DNA from: Nitrosomonas sp. | GTDB lineage: Bacteria > Pseudomonadota > Gammaproteobacteria > Burkholderiales > Nitrosomonadaceae | NCBI RefSeq assembly: GCF_024282095.1 | Contig: NZ_JAMWZS010000004.1 | Location: 30,691 to 94,690 of the forward strand | Length of the DNA stretch: 64,000 bases | Reading direction: 5' to 3' | Shown: in pieces, positions 46,846 to 55,832 of the stretch | Layout: each line of letters begins with the position of its first letter | Position numbering within the stretch: position 1 is the stretch's first letter | Notes under the pieces: generated by a model | What the model was told of the DNA's origin: nothing | The model's database searches: none | The model's input: only the letters and a program-made list of their open reading frames with translations | Made by a program: the position numbers and the translations under genes

Positions 46846-47766
46846 TCACTCCATCGCAGAAAACCATACCTCAAGATTTCCTGCTTTAGCATTCTTAATT
46901 TTTAAACGACTTGAATAAGCGTTATCAATACCATTTGTTTTAAGTGTAGCAACAATAATACTGGCTGATACTTCATCTTCATCATAAAAATAACGTACAT
47001 TCGCTTTTTGAGGAGCATCTGCTTTTCCACTGATGTCCTCTATGCCTTCAACACTGAAACCGCTTTGAATTAAGTCTTGCTTGATTTTTTCTGCTTTCTG
47101 ATATTGATCTTTGTTTGCTATATGAAGATAAACATGGGTGTTCATTTTCTTCTGAGGGGCGACAGCAAGATTTGCAGTTGATTTAGATTTATCATTTGGT
47201 GAGAACAATCCCGAGTCGATCAAATAGCCTGTTCCTACTATGAAAATCGAGATTATGAATGTGCGTACATAAATCGATTGGCGATGGGCCGAATTTGGTT
47301 TAGTTTGTAATAATTGCGGTTGATTAGTCGTATCAACATCAGCGCTTACAGATTTTTCAGTAATTGGTAGGGGGGTGGTTTTTATAGTTGACTGAATATC
47401 TTGGAGTAGTTGTTCAAAATGTGGTGATGGGTGTTGCGATTGCCAGTCACTTAAGTCAGCAGCTTGAATACTTCGAAAACCGATGGGTGGTTCAACACAA
47501 TCCAGTAGCACTGGAACTAAAATTCCACGCTTTTTACCTTCATCCGCTTCCTCGCTGACCCAGTTTGAATCTATCGAATGGTGCGACCACGCAACAATCA
47601 CGCAATCTGCATCACTGAGAGCCTTGCCAATATAGCTCCGCCAAGTTTGACCAGTCGGAATACGCCGATCCCAGAAAACAGACCAACCTTGACTTTCAAG
47701 TGCGTGAACGAGAGGTTGAATCCGCAATTCATCCTCTCGGGCATAACTTATGAATATTTGGGACAT
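46846..47766 (-). CDS. Membrane-anchored TIR protein
   Basis: 306 residues from the ATG at 47764-47766 (AGGT eight bases upstream); a start 12 codons earlier is weaker. Residues 1-140 are a TIR domain: QIFISYAREDELRI, VFWDRRIPTGQTW, SHHSIDSNWVSEEADEG, with Glu73 in the NADase position. A membrane helix follows (about residues 175-195, TFIISIFIVGTGYLIDSGLF). The C-terminal 90 residues (HVYLHIANKDQYQKAEKIKQ, VRYFYDEDEVSASIIV) resemble LytR C-terminal or SPOR-like ligand-binding domains and should be periplasmic. The layout is that of a transmembrane receptor with a cytoplasmic TIR effector. Confidence 0.82.
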   Translation of the reverse strand: MSQIFISYAREDELRIQPLVHALESQGWSVFWDRRIPTGQTWRSYIGKALSDADCVIVAWSHHSIDSNWVSEEADEGKKRGILVPVLLDCVEPPIGFRSIQAADLSDWQSQHPSPHFEQLLQDIQSTIKTTPLPITEKSVSADVDTTNQPQLLQTKPNSAHRQSIYVRTFIISIFIVGTGYLIDSGLFSPNDKSKSTANLAVAPQKKMNTHVYLHIANKDQYQKAEKIKQDLIQSGFSVEGIEDISGKADAPQKANVRYFYDEDEVSASIIVATLKTNGIDNAYSSRLKIKNAKAGNLEVWFSAME

Positions 47767-47824
47767 TTGTTTTAACCTATTTTTGGCGATAGCATGTAAC
47801 AATATTACAAAGCCAGAATGATTG

Positions 47825-47848
47825 CGGCTGTGATAAAAATCACAGCCG
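47825..47848. promoter_or_regulatory. Perfect palindrome upstream of the membrane TIR gene
   Basis: CGGCTGTGAT and ATCACAGCCG are exact inverted repeats around AAAA. The centre lies about 70 bases before the TIR start codon, a natural place for an operator, or a terminator for transcription from either side. Confidence 0.5.
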
Positions 47849-47851
47849 TGC

Positions 47852-47917
47852 GGTAGGCGGGGAGAGTCTGCGAACCCCAGTAGTTAGTGTGAGGTGGCTG
47901 CTGGGATTCTTCTCGTC
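47852..47917. repeat. Direct repeat B flanking the TIR gene
   Basis: Matches block A at 46707-46773 over its full length with scattered changes (GGTAGGCGGGGAG; GCGAACCCCAGTAG; GTGAGGTGGCTGCTGGG). Its hairpin is less perfect than in A. Two such blocks in the same direction enclose exactly the TIR gene, so the interval could have been mobilised or duplicated by recombination between them. Confidence 0.75.
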
Positions 47918-47978
47918 TTTTACTCTACGGGTTGCAGCATAGTCCATTCATTGTCATTAAACAGTTTGACTACCAATC

Positions 47979-50900
47979 TCAAGCATTTTTCTTTTTCAAA
48001 GCCCTTTGCAACGAAATCCCCTTCACCACCGCATACACCGCCGGAAAAATAATCAATGTCAAGATTGTCGCGGATACCATACCGCCGACCATTGGTGCGG
48101 CGATGCGGCGCATCACTTCGGAACCGGTGCCGGTGCTGAGCATGACCGGCAGTAAGCCGACCACGCTGCCGACGATGGTCATCATCACCGGGCGGATGCG
48201 GTAGACGGCGCCTTGTACGACGGCTTCATACAGATCCGTCAGCGTGACTTTCTCGGCCATCGACTTGCGTTGCCGGGTGATAGTGGTCAGCGACTGGTCG
48301 ATGAAGGCGAGCATGACCATGCCGGATTCAGCGGCGATGCCGATCAGGCCGATGAAGCCGACCACTGCGGCGATGCTCAGGTTGTAGTTGAGCCAATACA
48401 TCAGCCAGATGCCGCCGACCAGCGAAAAAGGTATCGACAGCATGACAATCAGCGTTTCGGTCAAGCGGCCAAAATTCAGGTACACCAGCAAAAACACCAT
48501 CAAAATCGTCAGCGGTATCACCAGTTTCAGTTTCTCGGTGGCGCGTTGCATGTATTCAAACTGCCCGCTCCAGGTTGCATAGTATCCCGGCGGAAATTGC
48601 ACCTGTTCGCGCACGGCCTGTTGCGCATCGGCGATATAGCCGCCGATATCGCGGTCGCGAATATCGACAAAAATGTAGGCGGACAGCAGCGCATTTTCCG
48701 TGCGGATACTGGGCGGGCCTTGCACCAGCTTGATTTTAGCCAGTTGGCCCAGAGGAATCATGGTGCCGCCCTGGGCTGGCACCAGCACTTGCGTGGCGAT
48801 GGCTTGCGGGTCGCTGCGCAGTTCGCGCGGGTAGCGAATGGCGACATCAAAGCGCTCGCGGCCTTCCACCGTGGTGGTAATGACAGCGCCGCCCAGCGCC
48901 ACCGAAATGACTTCGAGCAAATCGCCGACCGCCAAACCGTAACGCGCCAGTGCCAGACGATCTGGTTCGATATCCAGGTAATAGCCGCCAGTGATGCGTT
49001 CGGCATACGCGCTGGCGGTACCGGGCACGGTTTTCACCACGGCTTCGATTTGCCGGGCGAGCGTTTCGATTTCATTCAGATTGTTGCCGAACACCTTGAC
49101 GCCGACCGGTGTGCGGATGCCGGTTGCCAGCATATCGGTGCGGTTCTTGATCGGCATGGTCCAGGCGTTCGCGACACCGGGGATTTGCAACGCCTGATCG
49201 AGTTCGGCAATCAATTTGTCGATGGTCATGCCGGGTCGCCATTCATGTTCCGGTTTCAGATTGATGATGGTTTCGGTCATTTCCAATGGTGCCGGATCGG
49301 TGGCAGTGTCGGCGCGCCCCGCTTTGCCGAAAACTGATGCCACTTCAGGGAAACTCTTGATAATCTTATTCTGCGTCTGCATGGTTTCCGCTGCTTTGGT
49401 CACGGAGATTCCCGGCAACGTGACGGGCATATACAGCAGCGTGCCTTCGTTCAGCGTCGGCATGAATTCCGTGCCCAGTTTCGTCGCCGGATAAATCGTA
49501 GCGCCCAGTACAACCAGTGCGATGACCAGTATGGATTTTTTCCAGCGCATCACCCCGGCGACAACCGGTTGATACCAGCGAATCATCAGGCGCCCCAGCG
49601 GATTATCTGCTTCACGTGGAACATGGCCGCGAATCAGCAGTAAAATCAGCACCGGAACCAACGTGATGGATAGGATTGCTGCGCCTGCCATGGCAAAGGT
49701 CTTGGTGTAAGCGAGCGGCTGGAACATGCGTCCTTCCTGCGCTTCCAGCGCGAATACCGGCAAAAACGACACGGTGATAATCAACAAACTGAAAAATAGC
49801 GACGGGCCGACTTCCTTGCACGCGGTAATCACCGCATTGGTGCGGGATTCACCCGGCCGGAGACGCGCCAGATGCTTGTGCGCGTTTTCCACCATGACGA
49901 TGGCGGCATCGGTCATTTCCGCAATGGCCAGTGCAATACCGGCGAGACTCATGATATTGGAATTGATACCGAGCTGCGCCATGGCGATAAAAGCGATCAG
50001 CACGCCGATCGGCAACATGATGATCGCCACCAGCGCGCTGCGTGCATGCATCAGAAATACTGCGCAAACCAGTGCCACGATGACGATTTGCTCGATGAAT
50101 ATTGTTTTCAGCGTCGCAATGGCGCGGTGAATCAACTCTGAGCGATTGTAAACCGACTCAACCGCCACATCCTGCGGCAAGCCGGATTTGATCTGGTCTA
50201 TTTTCGCTTCGAGATCATGAATCACATCCAGCGCATTCTCACCATAGCGCGCCACTGCAATGCCCGATACCGCTTCGCCTTCGCCGTTCAGTTCGGTGAT
50301 GCCGCGGCGTTCGCTGGGGACGAGTTCTACGCGGGCAATGTCTCTTAACAGCACAGGTTTGCCGATATGCGCCCTGACCACCAGATTTTCCAGGTCGCTG
50401 ATGCTGTGCAGATAGCCGCGGCCACGTACCATATATTCGGTTTCGGCCAATTCGATGACGCGTCCGCCAACATCGCGGTTGCTGGCGGCAATGACTTCGG
50501 TGATGCGTTTTAACGGGATGTCATAGGCTTGCAGGCGGCGCGGATCGACGGTGATTTGGTAGGTTTTGACAAACCCGCCGACACTGGCGACTTCCGATAC
50601 GCCGGGCACGGTGGTTAATTGATAGCGCAGGAACCAGTCCTGGATGGTGCGCAATTCGTCCAGCGTGCGATCTTTGGCGGTGACGACATATTGATAAATC
50701 CAGCCGACCCCGGTGGCATCCGGGCCTAGCGCGGGTCGCACATCGCGGGGTAATTGGTTGGCGGCAAAATTCAGATATTCCAGCACGCGCGAGCGCGCCC
50801 AGTAAATGTCGGTGCCGTCTTCAAAAATGACATAGATAAACGACACGCCGAACGCCGACAAACCGCGCACGACTTTGGATCTAGGCACAGCGAGCATGGC

Positions 50901-51113
50901 GGTGGTGAGGGGATAAGTCACCTGGTCTTCGACGACTTGCGGCGCTTGACCGGGATATTCGGTATAAATAATAACCTGCACATCGGACAGATCCGGAATC
51001 GCATCGACCGGCATTTTCCATAATGCGTAAATGCCCCAGCCGACGATAAAAGTTGTGCTCAGCAGCACTAGAAAAACGTGCCGGATCGACCATTCGATGA
51101 TATTTCTAAGCAT
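47979..51113 (-). CDS. cusA: Heavy-metal RND efflux pump, CusA/CzcA type
   Basis: 1044 residues with 12 membrane helices and two large periplasmic loops. Family motifs include IPDLSDVQVIIYTEYPGQAPQ at the start, AEMTDAAIVMVENAHKH in helix 4 and the closing segment IRPVMMTIVGSVVGLLPVM. It uses the proton gradient to drive metal ions out through the tripartite complex with CusB and CusC encoded upstream. The Met-rich periplasmic sites and the CusF-like domain of its partner favour Cu/Ag, but Zn/Co/Cd export cannot be excluded given the zinc-type genes nearby. Confidence 0.92.
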   Translation of the reverse strand: MLRNIIEWSIRHVFLVLLSTTFIVGWGIYALWKMPVDAIPDLSDVQVIIYTEYPGQAPQVVEDQVTYPLTTAMLAVPRSKVVRGLSAFGVSFIYVIFEDGTDIYWARSRVLEYLNFAANQLPRDVRPALGPDATGVGWIYQYVVTAKDRTLDELRTIQDWFLRYQLTTVPGVSEVASVGGFVKTYQITVDPRRLQAYDIPLKRITEVIAASNRDVGGRVIELAETEYMVRGRGYLHSISDLENLVVRAHIGKPVLLRDIARVELVPSERRGITELNGEGEAVSGIAVARYGENALDVIHDLEAKIDQIKSGLPQDVAVESVYNRSELIHRAIATLKTIFIEQIVIVALVCAVFLMHARSALVAIIMLPIGVLIAFIAMAQLGINSNIMSLAGIALAIAEMTDAAIVMVENAHKHLARLRPGESRTNAVITACKEVGPSLFFSLLIITVSFLPVFALEAQEGRMFQPLAYTKTFAMAGAAILSITLVPVLILLLIRGHVPREADNPLGRLMIRWYQPVVAGVMRWKKSILVIALVVLGATIYPATKLGTEFMPTLNEGTLLYMPVTLPGISVTKAAETMQTQNKIIKSFPEVASVFGKAGRADTATDPAPLEMTETIINLKPEHEWRPGMTIDKLIAELDQALQIPGVANAWTMPIKNRTDMLATGIRTPVGVKVFGNNLNEIETLARQIEAVVKTVPGTASAYAERITGGYYLDIEPDRLALARYGLAVGDLLEVISVALGGAVITTTVEGRERFDVAIRYPRELRSDPQAIATQVLVPAQGGTMIPLGQLAKIKLVQGPPSIRTENALLSAYIFVDIRDRDIGGYIADAQQAVREQVQFPPGYYATWSGQFEYMQRATEKLKLVIPLTILMVFLLVYLNFGRLTETLIVMLSIPFSLVGGIWLMYWLNYNLSIAAVVGFIGLIGIAAESGMVMLAFIDQSLTTITRQRKSMAEKVTLTDLYEAVVQGAVYRIRPVMMTIVGSVVGLLPVMLSTGTGSEVMRRIAAPMVGGMVSATILTLIIFPAVYAVVKGISLQRALKKKNA

Positions 51114-51124
51114 ACGAGCGCCTC

Positions 51125-52705
51125 CTAATGATCGTGAAAGGTATCCGCTGGCTGGATGCGCACAATGACAAACTCGCCGGCCGATTCTTCGGCGATTTCA
51201 AAGATGACTTTCTGGCCGGGCTTGAAGGATTGCAGTAACGTCGGTTCCAGAAAACGGAAATCCATGGTCATCGCCGGCCATTTCAAACTTTCAATCGGGC
51301 CATGTGCGAGGGTAACGGTCGCGTGCGTGAAATCAATCGCTTCAATGCTGCCTTGACCACGATACTGTACTTGTGACGGCGACAGCACCGCTGAGCTGGG
51401 TTCGATTTCCTGATCACCGGATACCGGGTAATAGGTGGTATGGCCAAAACTGTTGAGTGCGCTTTTAAAGTTGCTTTCCGCGTCGATCAGAAAATTCGCC
51501 TTGACCACTACGGCTTCTCCGGCGCGCAGCCCGCCCAGCACTTCGCTATAACCATCGGCGTGCATACCCAGCTTCACCGTGCGCGGCTCATAACGGCCCG
51601 TGCCGAGATCGACCAATACCACCCGGCGGGTGCCGGTATCCAGCACGGCGGAATCCGGAATGGTCAATACTTTGTTCTTGCTGTGGAACGATGCAAATTC
51701 GGCACGCGCATACATGTCGGGTTTCAACAGCCCATCGGGATTAGGCAGCACGATGCGCACAATGGCCGTGCGCGTCTCCGGCGTTACCGTCGGATAAACA
51801 AATGCCACTGCGCCGTTGAAAACCTTGTCGGGATAAGCATCCACCCGGATGGTGACCAACTGGCCGGGATGGATCAAGCCCAGGTCTTGTTCGAATACAT
51901 CGGCCAGCATCCACACACTCGACAAATCGGCGATCTGATACAGCGTTTCACCCGGCATGAAGCGTTGCCCCATGATGGCTTTTTTTTCCAGCACCACGCC
52001 GTCGGCTTGCGCGCGCAAGGTCATATTCTGCTGCACTGTACCGGTTTGTTGCAGGCGCCGTAACTCAGTTTCCGCGATATCCCAGTTGCGCAATTTTTGT
52101 AGCGCACCGGCAACCAGTCGTTGCATCGCGGCGCGCACGTCGGCATCACCATCGGCGACGGCTTGCAAACCTCTTGTCGCAATCAGGTATTCCTGTTGCG
52201 CGGTGATCAGCTCAGGACTGTACACATCCATCAGCGCATCGCCTTTCTTGACCGCTTGCCCGGTGGTATTGACGTGCAACCGGTGAATCCAGCCTTCAAA
52301 TTTGGTCACCATAGTGTATTGTTTGCGCTCATCGGTCTGAACCGTCGCCACCGCGCGTACAGTGCGTATCAGTTCGCGCAACATCGCCGCTTCGGTGCGC
52401 ACGCCGAGCTTTTGCACTTTTTCCGTGCTTAGGGTCACGATGGCTTGATCCGACGGCGGTTCATCGCCTTCGCCTTCATAAACCGGTAGATAATCCATGC
52501 CCATCGGATCTTTTTTGGGAACCGGAGACGTGTCGGGCAACCCCATCGGATTGCGGTAATAAAGAATCTTTTTTTCGCCGTTGGCCGCTTGTGGTGAAGT
52601 GACTGCGGTGTTTGTCTGTGATTGCGTATGACCCCACCAGTAACCTGCGGCCAGCGTGGCAATCAGCGCAATTGCAGCGATGATCAGTTTTGCAATGGTT
52701 TGCAT
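51125..52705 (-). CDS. cusB: RND adaptor CusB with heavy-metal-binding and CusF-like domains
   Basis: 526 residues from the ATG at 52703-52705 (GGAG six bases upstream). The longer frame runs into a dispersed repeat and is rejected. A membrane anchor (LIIAAIALIATLAAGYWWG) is followed by a heavy-metal-binding motif (YYRNPMGLPDTSPVPKKDPM), the lipoyl/hairpin/barrel adaptor domains and a C-terminal CusF-like domain with WPAMTMDF. That domain carries the Trp and Met ligands that hold Cu(I) in CusF. Fusing the chaperone to the adaptor would hand metal directly to the pump. It starts 12 bases before cusA. Confidence 0.92.
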   Translation of the reverse strand: MQTIAKLIIAAIALIATLAAGYWWGHTQSQTNTAVTSPQAANGEKKILYYRNPMGLPDTSPVPKKDPMGMDYLPVYEGEGDEPPSDQAIVTLSTEKVQKLGVRTEAAMLRELIRTVRAVATVQTDERKQYTMVTKFEGWIHRLHVNTTGQAVKKGDALMDVYSPELITAQQEYLIATRGLQAVADGDADVRAAMQRLVAGALQKLRNWDIAETELRRLQQTGTVQQNMTLRAQADGVVLEKKAIMGQRFMPGETLYQIADLSSVWMLADVFEQDLGLIHPGQLVTIRVDAYPDKVFNGAVAFVYPTVTPETRTAIVRIVLPNPDGLLKPDMYARAEFASFHSKNKVLTIPDSAVLDTGTRRVVLVDLGTGRYEPRTVKLGMHADGYSEVLGGLRAGEAVVVKANFLIDAESNFKSALNSFGHTTYYPVSGDQEIEPSSAVLSPSQVQYRGQGSIEAIDFTHATVTLAHGPIESLKWPAMTMDFRFLEPTLLQSFKPGQKVIFEIAEESAGEFVIVRIQPADTFHDH

Positions 52706-52727
52706 AGAAAACTCCATAATTTGCGTC

Positions 52728-52832
52728 GACTCTGAACAACTGTCATTTCGAGCACAGCGAGAAATCGTTATTGCCAACTCCCAAAGATTCCTCACTGCGT
52801 TCGGAATGACAAATGAGGTTATTCAGCGTCTC
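52728..52832. repeat. Dispersed imperfect palindrome, copy 5 (between cusC and cusB)
   Basis: Outer arms GACTCTGAACAAC and TTATTCAGCGTC enclose TGTCATTTCGAGCACAGCG ... GCGTTCGGAATGACA. It fills the whole gap between cusC and cusB and may weaken read-through or process the transcript. Confidence 0.75.
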
Positions 52833-52833
52833 C

Positions 52834-54180
52834 TTAGTGCTGCTTTTTGCCAACCAGCCAATCGATTTCCGCCAGTGCTTTGTTGTAATTCGCCATCGCG
52901 GTGATGAGGTTGGTCTCGTAATCGAATACCGTCATCTGATTATCCAGCAGGGTCAGAAAGTCGACTCGATTCACCCGATAAGCTGCCAATGCGGATTCAA
53001 CCGTCAATTTCGCCTGTGGCAAAATGGCGGTTTGATAGAGTTTTACCGATTTCAGGCTTTGTTCCGCCATGGCAATTTGCTGGCGCAGTCTTGCCGCGAT
53101 TTCATTTGTTTGCGCCTGGTACAAACTGGATGCCTGATCGCGCAGCGCTTCAGATTCCATGATACGCGGCTGGATTTTATTGCCGCGCCATACCGGCAGA
53201 TTAACGGCCACCGTCATGCTGACCATATCGTCGCGCCGGGTACCGTCCAGCATGTTGTCACGCTGACCATACGATAAGCGCACATCGAAATCCGGGTAAT
53301 ACGCCTTACGTGCCAAATCGACGGACTTCTCACTGCGTGCAATCAGACTTTGCAATGCCAGCAATTGCGGGCGCTGCGCCAATGCTTCTTGTTGCAGCGT
53401 CTCCAGCATCAAAGGGGCTTCTTGAATGTGCAGCGACATCGGAAGCGGAATCTCGCCCTTGGCGTTGCGTCCCAGGGCACGGATCAATTCCGCCTCAAAC
53501 ACGGGTTGCTCGCGTGCCAGACCCAGCAATCTGTCCAGCATTCTCGATACTTGTGTCTGCGCTTTCAGCACGTCAGCCTGACTGCCTTGTCCTACTTGAT
53601 AGCGCTCTTCAGCAATGCGCAGAAAATGTTCGAGCGTTTGCTTGTTTTTTTCAACCAGCTTGATCATTTCCAGCGTTAACCCCAGATCAAAATAGGCTGT
53701 TTTGAGATTGTGCACGACGCGATTCACTGTTTCATGATAGCCCTGCTCAATCGCTTCCGCATCCTTGCTGGCAACCTCTTTACGCAAGCCGCGTTTGCCG
53801 GGAAAAGGCAGACGCTGGGACAGGCCGATCATTTTCATGGTCATATCCTCGCGGTTAAATGGCGACGACGCCAAAGGCGCATTGATCACCCCCGCTTCGA
53901 GCATCGGATCATCCAGTGCCTCCGCCGGCGCTATACGGTGCTGGGCTGCTTCGCGCTCCTGGTGCGCGGCCTGGATTTCCGGATTATTTTCCAGTGCTTC
54001 AGCAATCAAGGCCGGCAGCAGTGTGGTATTGGGCGAATTGGATGCTGCAAAGGTTTTTTGCGGGATAGATTGCGTAAGAATTGCTGCGCCAGTTTTGTTG
54101 GCAGCAATTTCCTGCCCCTGCGCAGCGGTTGTGATTGCGATAACAGTCAACGCCATCATGGGCATGTCCGCGCGCTTCAC
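52834..54180 (-). CDS. cusC: Outer-membrane factor of the metal efflux pump, CusC/CzcC type
   Basis: 448 residues from a GTG at 54178-54180 that has AGGAGG six bases upstream. A signal peptide is present (ALTVIAITTAAQGQ). Two OEP repeats of long helices follow: PALIAEALENNPEIQAAHQE, RLPFPGKRG and VNLPVWRGNKIQPRI. It forms the outer-membrane channel of the pump. It is first in the order C-B-A. Confidence 0.9.
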   Translation of the reverse strand: MKRADMPMMALTVIAITTAAQGQEIAANKTGAAILTQSIPQKTFAASNSPNTTLLPALIAEALENNPEIQAAHQEREAAQHRIAPAEALDDPMLEAGVINAPLASSPFNREDMTMKMIGLSQRLPFPGKRGLRKEVASKDAEAIEQGYHETVNRVVHNLKTAYFDLGLTLEMIKLVEKNKQTLEHFLRIAEERYQVGQGSQADVLKAQTQVSRMLDRLLGLAREQPVFEAELIRALGRNAKGEIPLPMSLHIQEAPLMLETLQQEALAQRPQLLALQSLIARSEKSVDLARKAYYPDFDVRLSYGQRDNMLDGTRRDDMVSMTVAVNLPVWRGNKIQPRIMESEALRDQASSLYQAQTNEIAARLRQQIAMAEQSLKSVKLYQTAILPQAKLTVESALAAYRVNRVDFLTLLDNQMTVFDYETNLITAMANYNKALAEIDWLVGKKQH

Positions 54181-54257
54181 CGTGACCTCCTGATGCAATT
54201 GTGTGGTTGCTGATGCGTGTTAATGACGAATATAAGGAACATGTTAACCTCCTGACA

Positions 54258-54275
54258 GATAATCATCATGATAAT
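54258..54275 (-). promoter_or_regulatory. Fur-box-like sequence upstream of cusC
   Basis: GATAATCATCATGATAAT contains two GATAAT hexamers separated by six bases, close to the Fur-family consensus. It lies about 80 bases before the cusC start in the gap to the His-rich protein gene. The call rests on sequence likeness only. Confidence 0.35.
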
Positions 54276-54363
54276 AATAGGTTGCGACCATGCACTATCT
54301 GCGCTTACTGCCGCGCAGAATAGATGCGAGTAATGGCTTTTTGCCCGGATTACAGGCGGATTT

Positions 54364-54744
54364 CTACAGGGAGGCAGTCAAAGGAGGGCGTTGCGGTTGT
54401 TCCGGTACAAACGAGATGAAGCCGGCATTCAATGTAAACACGTCAGAAGTTTTATTAGTCAGCATCGGTGCAACATAATCCGGCACAAGTGGCGTATTGC
54501 TGTAGGCATCACAGGAAGCATCGTTGCACGGCAAGCTGGCAAGTACATGATCAGTTGCGCTGTTAGCCGTTTGCTGATGACAATCATCATGATGATGGTT
54601 GTCGATGGTTATCGCTGGCTTGTCATGATGATCATTGAGGTTCTTTTCCTGTACACACACTGACAAAACAGCCGCTGCTGCGCCTTGCGCTGGCAGCCAT
54701 AGCATGAAAAAAAACAATATCCATTTGTAATTGTGTACTTTCAT
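54364..54744 (-). CDS. Small His-rich exported protein
   Basis: 126 residues from the ATG at 54742-54744. A signal peptide (WILFFFMLWLPAQGAAA) is followed by a mature part with metal-ligand clusters (NHHHDDCHQQ, CNDASCDAY). Such proteins often sit beside cusCBA/czcCBA operons and probably bind metal in the periplasm. It is on the pump strand and divergent from the Fur-family regulator. No named family is recognised. Confidence 0.7.
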   Translation of the reverse strand: MKVHNYKWILFFFMLWLPAQGAAAAVLSVCVQEKNLNDHHDKPAITIDNHHHDDCHQQTANSATDHVLASLPCNDASCDAYSNTPLVPDYVAPMLTNKTSDVFTLNAGFISFVPEQPQRPPLTASL

Positions 54745-54849
54745 GTTTTTATTATAAACAATTTCCACTTTATAACGAGACAAACTTATTTGCTTTCAGC
54801 GCTGAATAAATCATCGATTGCATCGAGAAATTGATTCCATTACAATCCT

Positions 54850-54864
54850 TGCAACATTGTTGCG
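54850..54864. promoter_or_regulatory. Candidate Zur-type operator 1
   Basis: TGCAACATTGTTGCG is a near-perfect 7-1-7 palindrome immediately upstream of the regulator gene and in the divergent gap to the His-rich protein gene. A similar palindrome precedes the TonB receptor at 55786. The pair may be the binding site of the regulator encoded next to it. Confidence 0.5.
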
Positions 54865-54875
54865 TTTATTTAATT

Positions 54876-55301
54876 ATGCTTAATAAGCTACACATCACCG
54901 CTGAAGATATGATTCAGCAGAACGGCGGTCGGGCAACGGCAGGTAGAATTGGCATACTGGCTATTTTGCTGGCTGAACAGCAAGCGATGACACATCGGGA
55001 AATTGAGCAGCGTTTACCGGGGACATTGCAACTGGATCGGGTCACTTTGTATCGTGCGTTGGAGTGGCTTGTCGGGAAAAATCTGATTCACAAGGTAACC
55101 AGCGATGACCGGGTGTGGCGCTATCATGCTAACCGTGAAGTGCATAATACGCATCAACATGCGCACTTTAAATGTACATGTTGTGCGCAGGTGATTTGTC
55201 TGGATGATTTAACGATTGAACGAAACTGGCATCTGCCAACGGGTTATCGATTTCAGGAAATCGAATTAACGGTAAAAGGCCTGTGCGCCGACTGTGGTTG
55301 A
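54876..55301 (+). CDS. zur: Fur-family regulator, probably zinc-responsive (Zur)
   Basis: 141 residues from the ATG at 54876. An N-terminal winged helix (REIEQRLPGTLQLDRVTLYRALEWL) is followed by the metal-binding half with HQHAHFKCTCCAQVICLDD and the closing GLCADCG; these two Cys pairs hold the structural zinc. The neighbouring ZnuD-like receptor and metal exporter support a zinc role over iron. Family membership is clear; the metal is inferred. Confidence 0.8.
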   Translation: MLNKLHITAEDMIQQNGGRATAGRIGILAILLAEQQAMTHREIEQRLPGTLQLDRVTLYRALEWLVGKNLIHKVTSDDRVWRYHANREVHNTHQHAHFKCTCCAQVICLDDLTIERNWHLPTGYRFQEIELTVKGLCADCG

Positions 55302-55364
55302 AAAAGCTTATGTTGCAGGAAGTCGAGAGATTTTCTGTGGTGATGCAACCCGTTTGAAACTTCA

Positions 55365-55688
55365 ATGATACGCAAAAGCTTATTTCTATTTTTAACGCTC
55401 GCATTATTGTCTGTGCCGGTCTTTTTGATGGCGCACGCTTTCACACATTTTGCACAAACCGATGTGCTCGATGTGGCTGAAACCGACAGTGATGAAGGGG
55501 TTGATCTCGATGAAATCTGCTTGGAGTGCCTTGCACTTACCGCACTAAACATCATTTTGATCGCTGCAGGATTAGCCCTGAGCGATTCAGCATCACATCG
55601 CCGCTTGTCATTCTGGGCGATGGAACGTCATTCTGACAATGAAACTCTTCCCTACCATTCACGCGCACCACCGTTTCACATTCTTTGA
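55365..55688 (+). CDS. Small membrane protein with a Cys-pair motif
   Basis: 107 residues. A signal or membrane segment (LFLFLTLALLSVPVFLMAHAF) is followed by an acidic stretch, then EICLECLALTALNIILIAAGLAL, a second hydrophobic segment that starts with a C-x-x-C pair. It resembles small DUF2946-like proteins often found by TonB receptor genes for metals. It lies between the Zur-like regulator and the receptor, so it may assist metal uptake. Confidence 0.6.
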   Translation: MIRKSLFLFLTLALLSVPVFLMAHAFTHFAQTDVLDVAETDSDEGVDLDEICLECLALTALNIILIAAGLALSDSASHRRLSFWAMERHSDNETLPYHSRAPPFHIL

Positions 55689-55785
55689 TTTATTAAACAG
55701 TTAATCCTGATCTGAATCAATTATCAGGCAGTCTATGGATTGCCATGATGTGTATTCATTACTGGTGATTGATCAGTTTCATTGA

Positions 55786-55800
55786 TGCAACTCAGTTGCA
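55786..55800. promoter_or_regulatory. Candidate Zur-type operator 2
   Basis: TGCAACTCAGTTGCA is a perfect 7-1-7 palindrome 33 bases before the TonB receptor start codon. It shares TGCAAC ... GTTGC with the site at 54850. Confidence 0.55.
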
Positions 55801-55832
55801 CAACAAACACTCTATTCAATTAGGAAAGCGGT

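Noticed and set aside
48213-49337. 374-codon open frame on the plus strand
   Set aside because: Antisense to cusA, rich in His, Asp and Gln as expected of a shadow frame.
52706-52795. Upstream extension of cusB
   Set aside because: The extra 30 codons are translated from a dispersed repeat, and the GGAG lies just before the ATG at 52703-52705.
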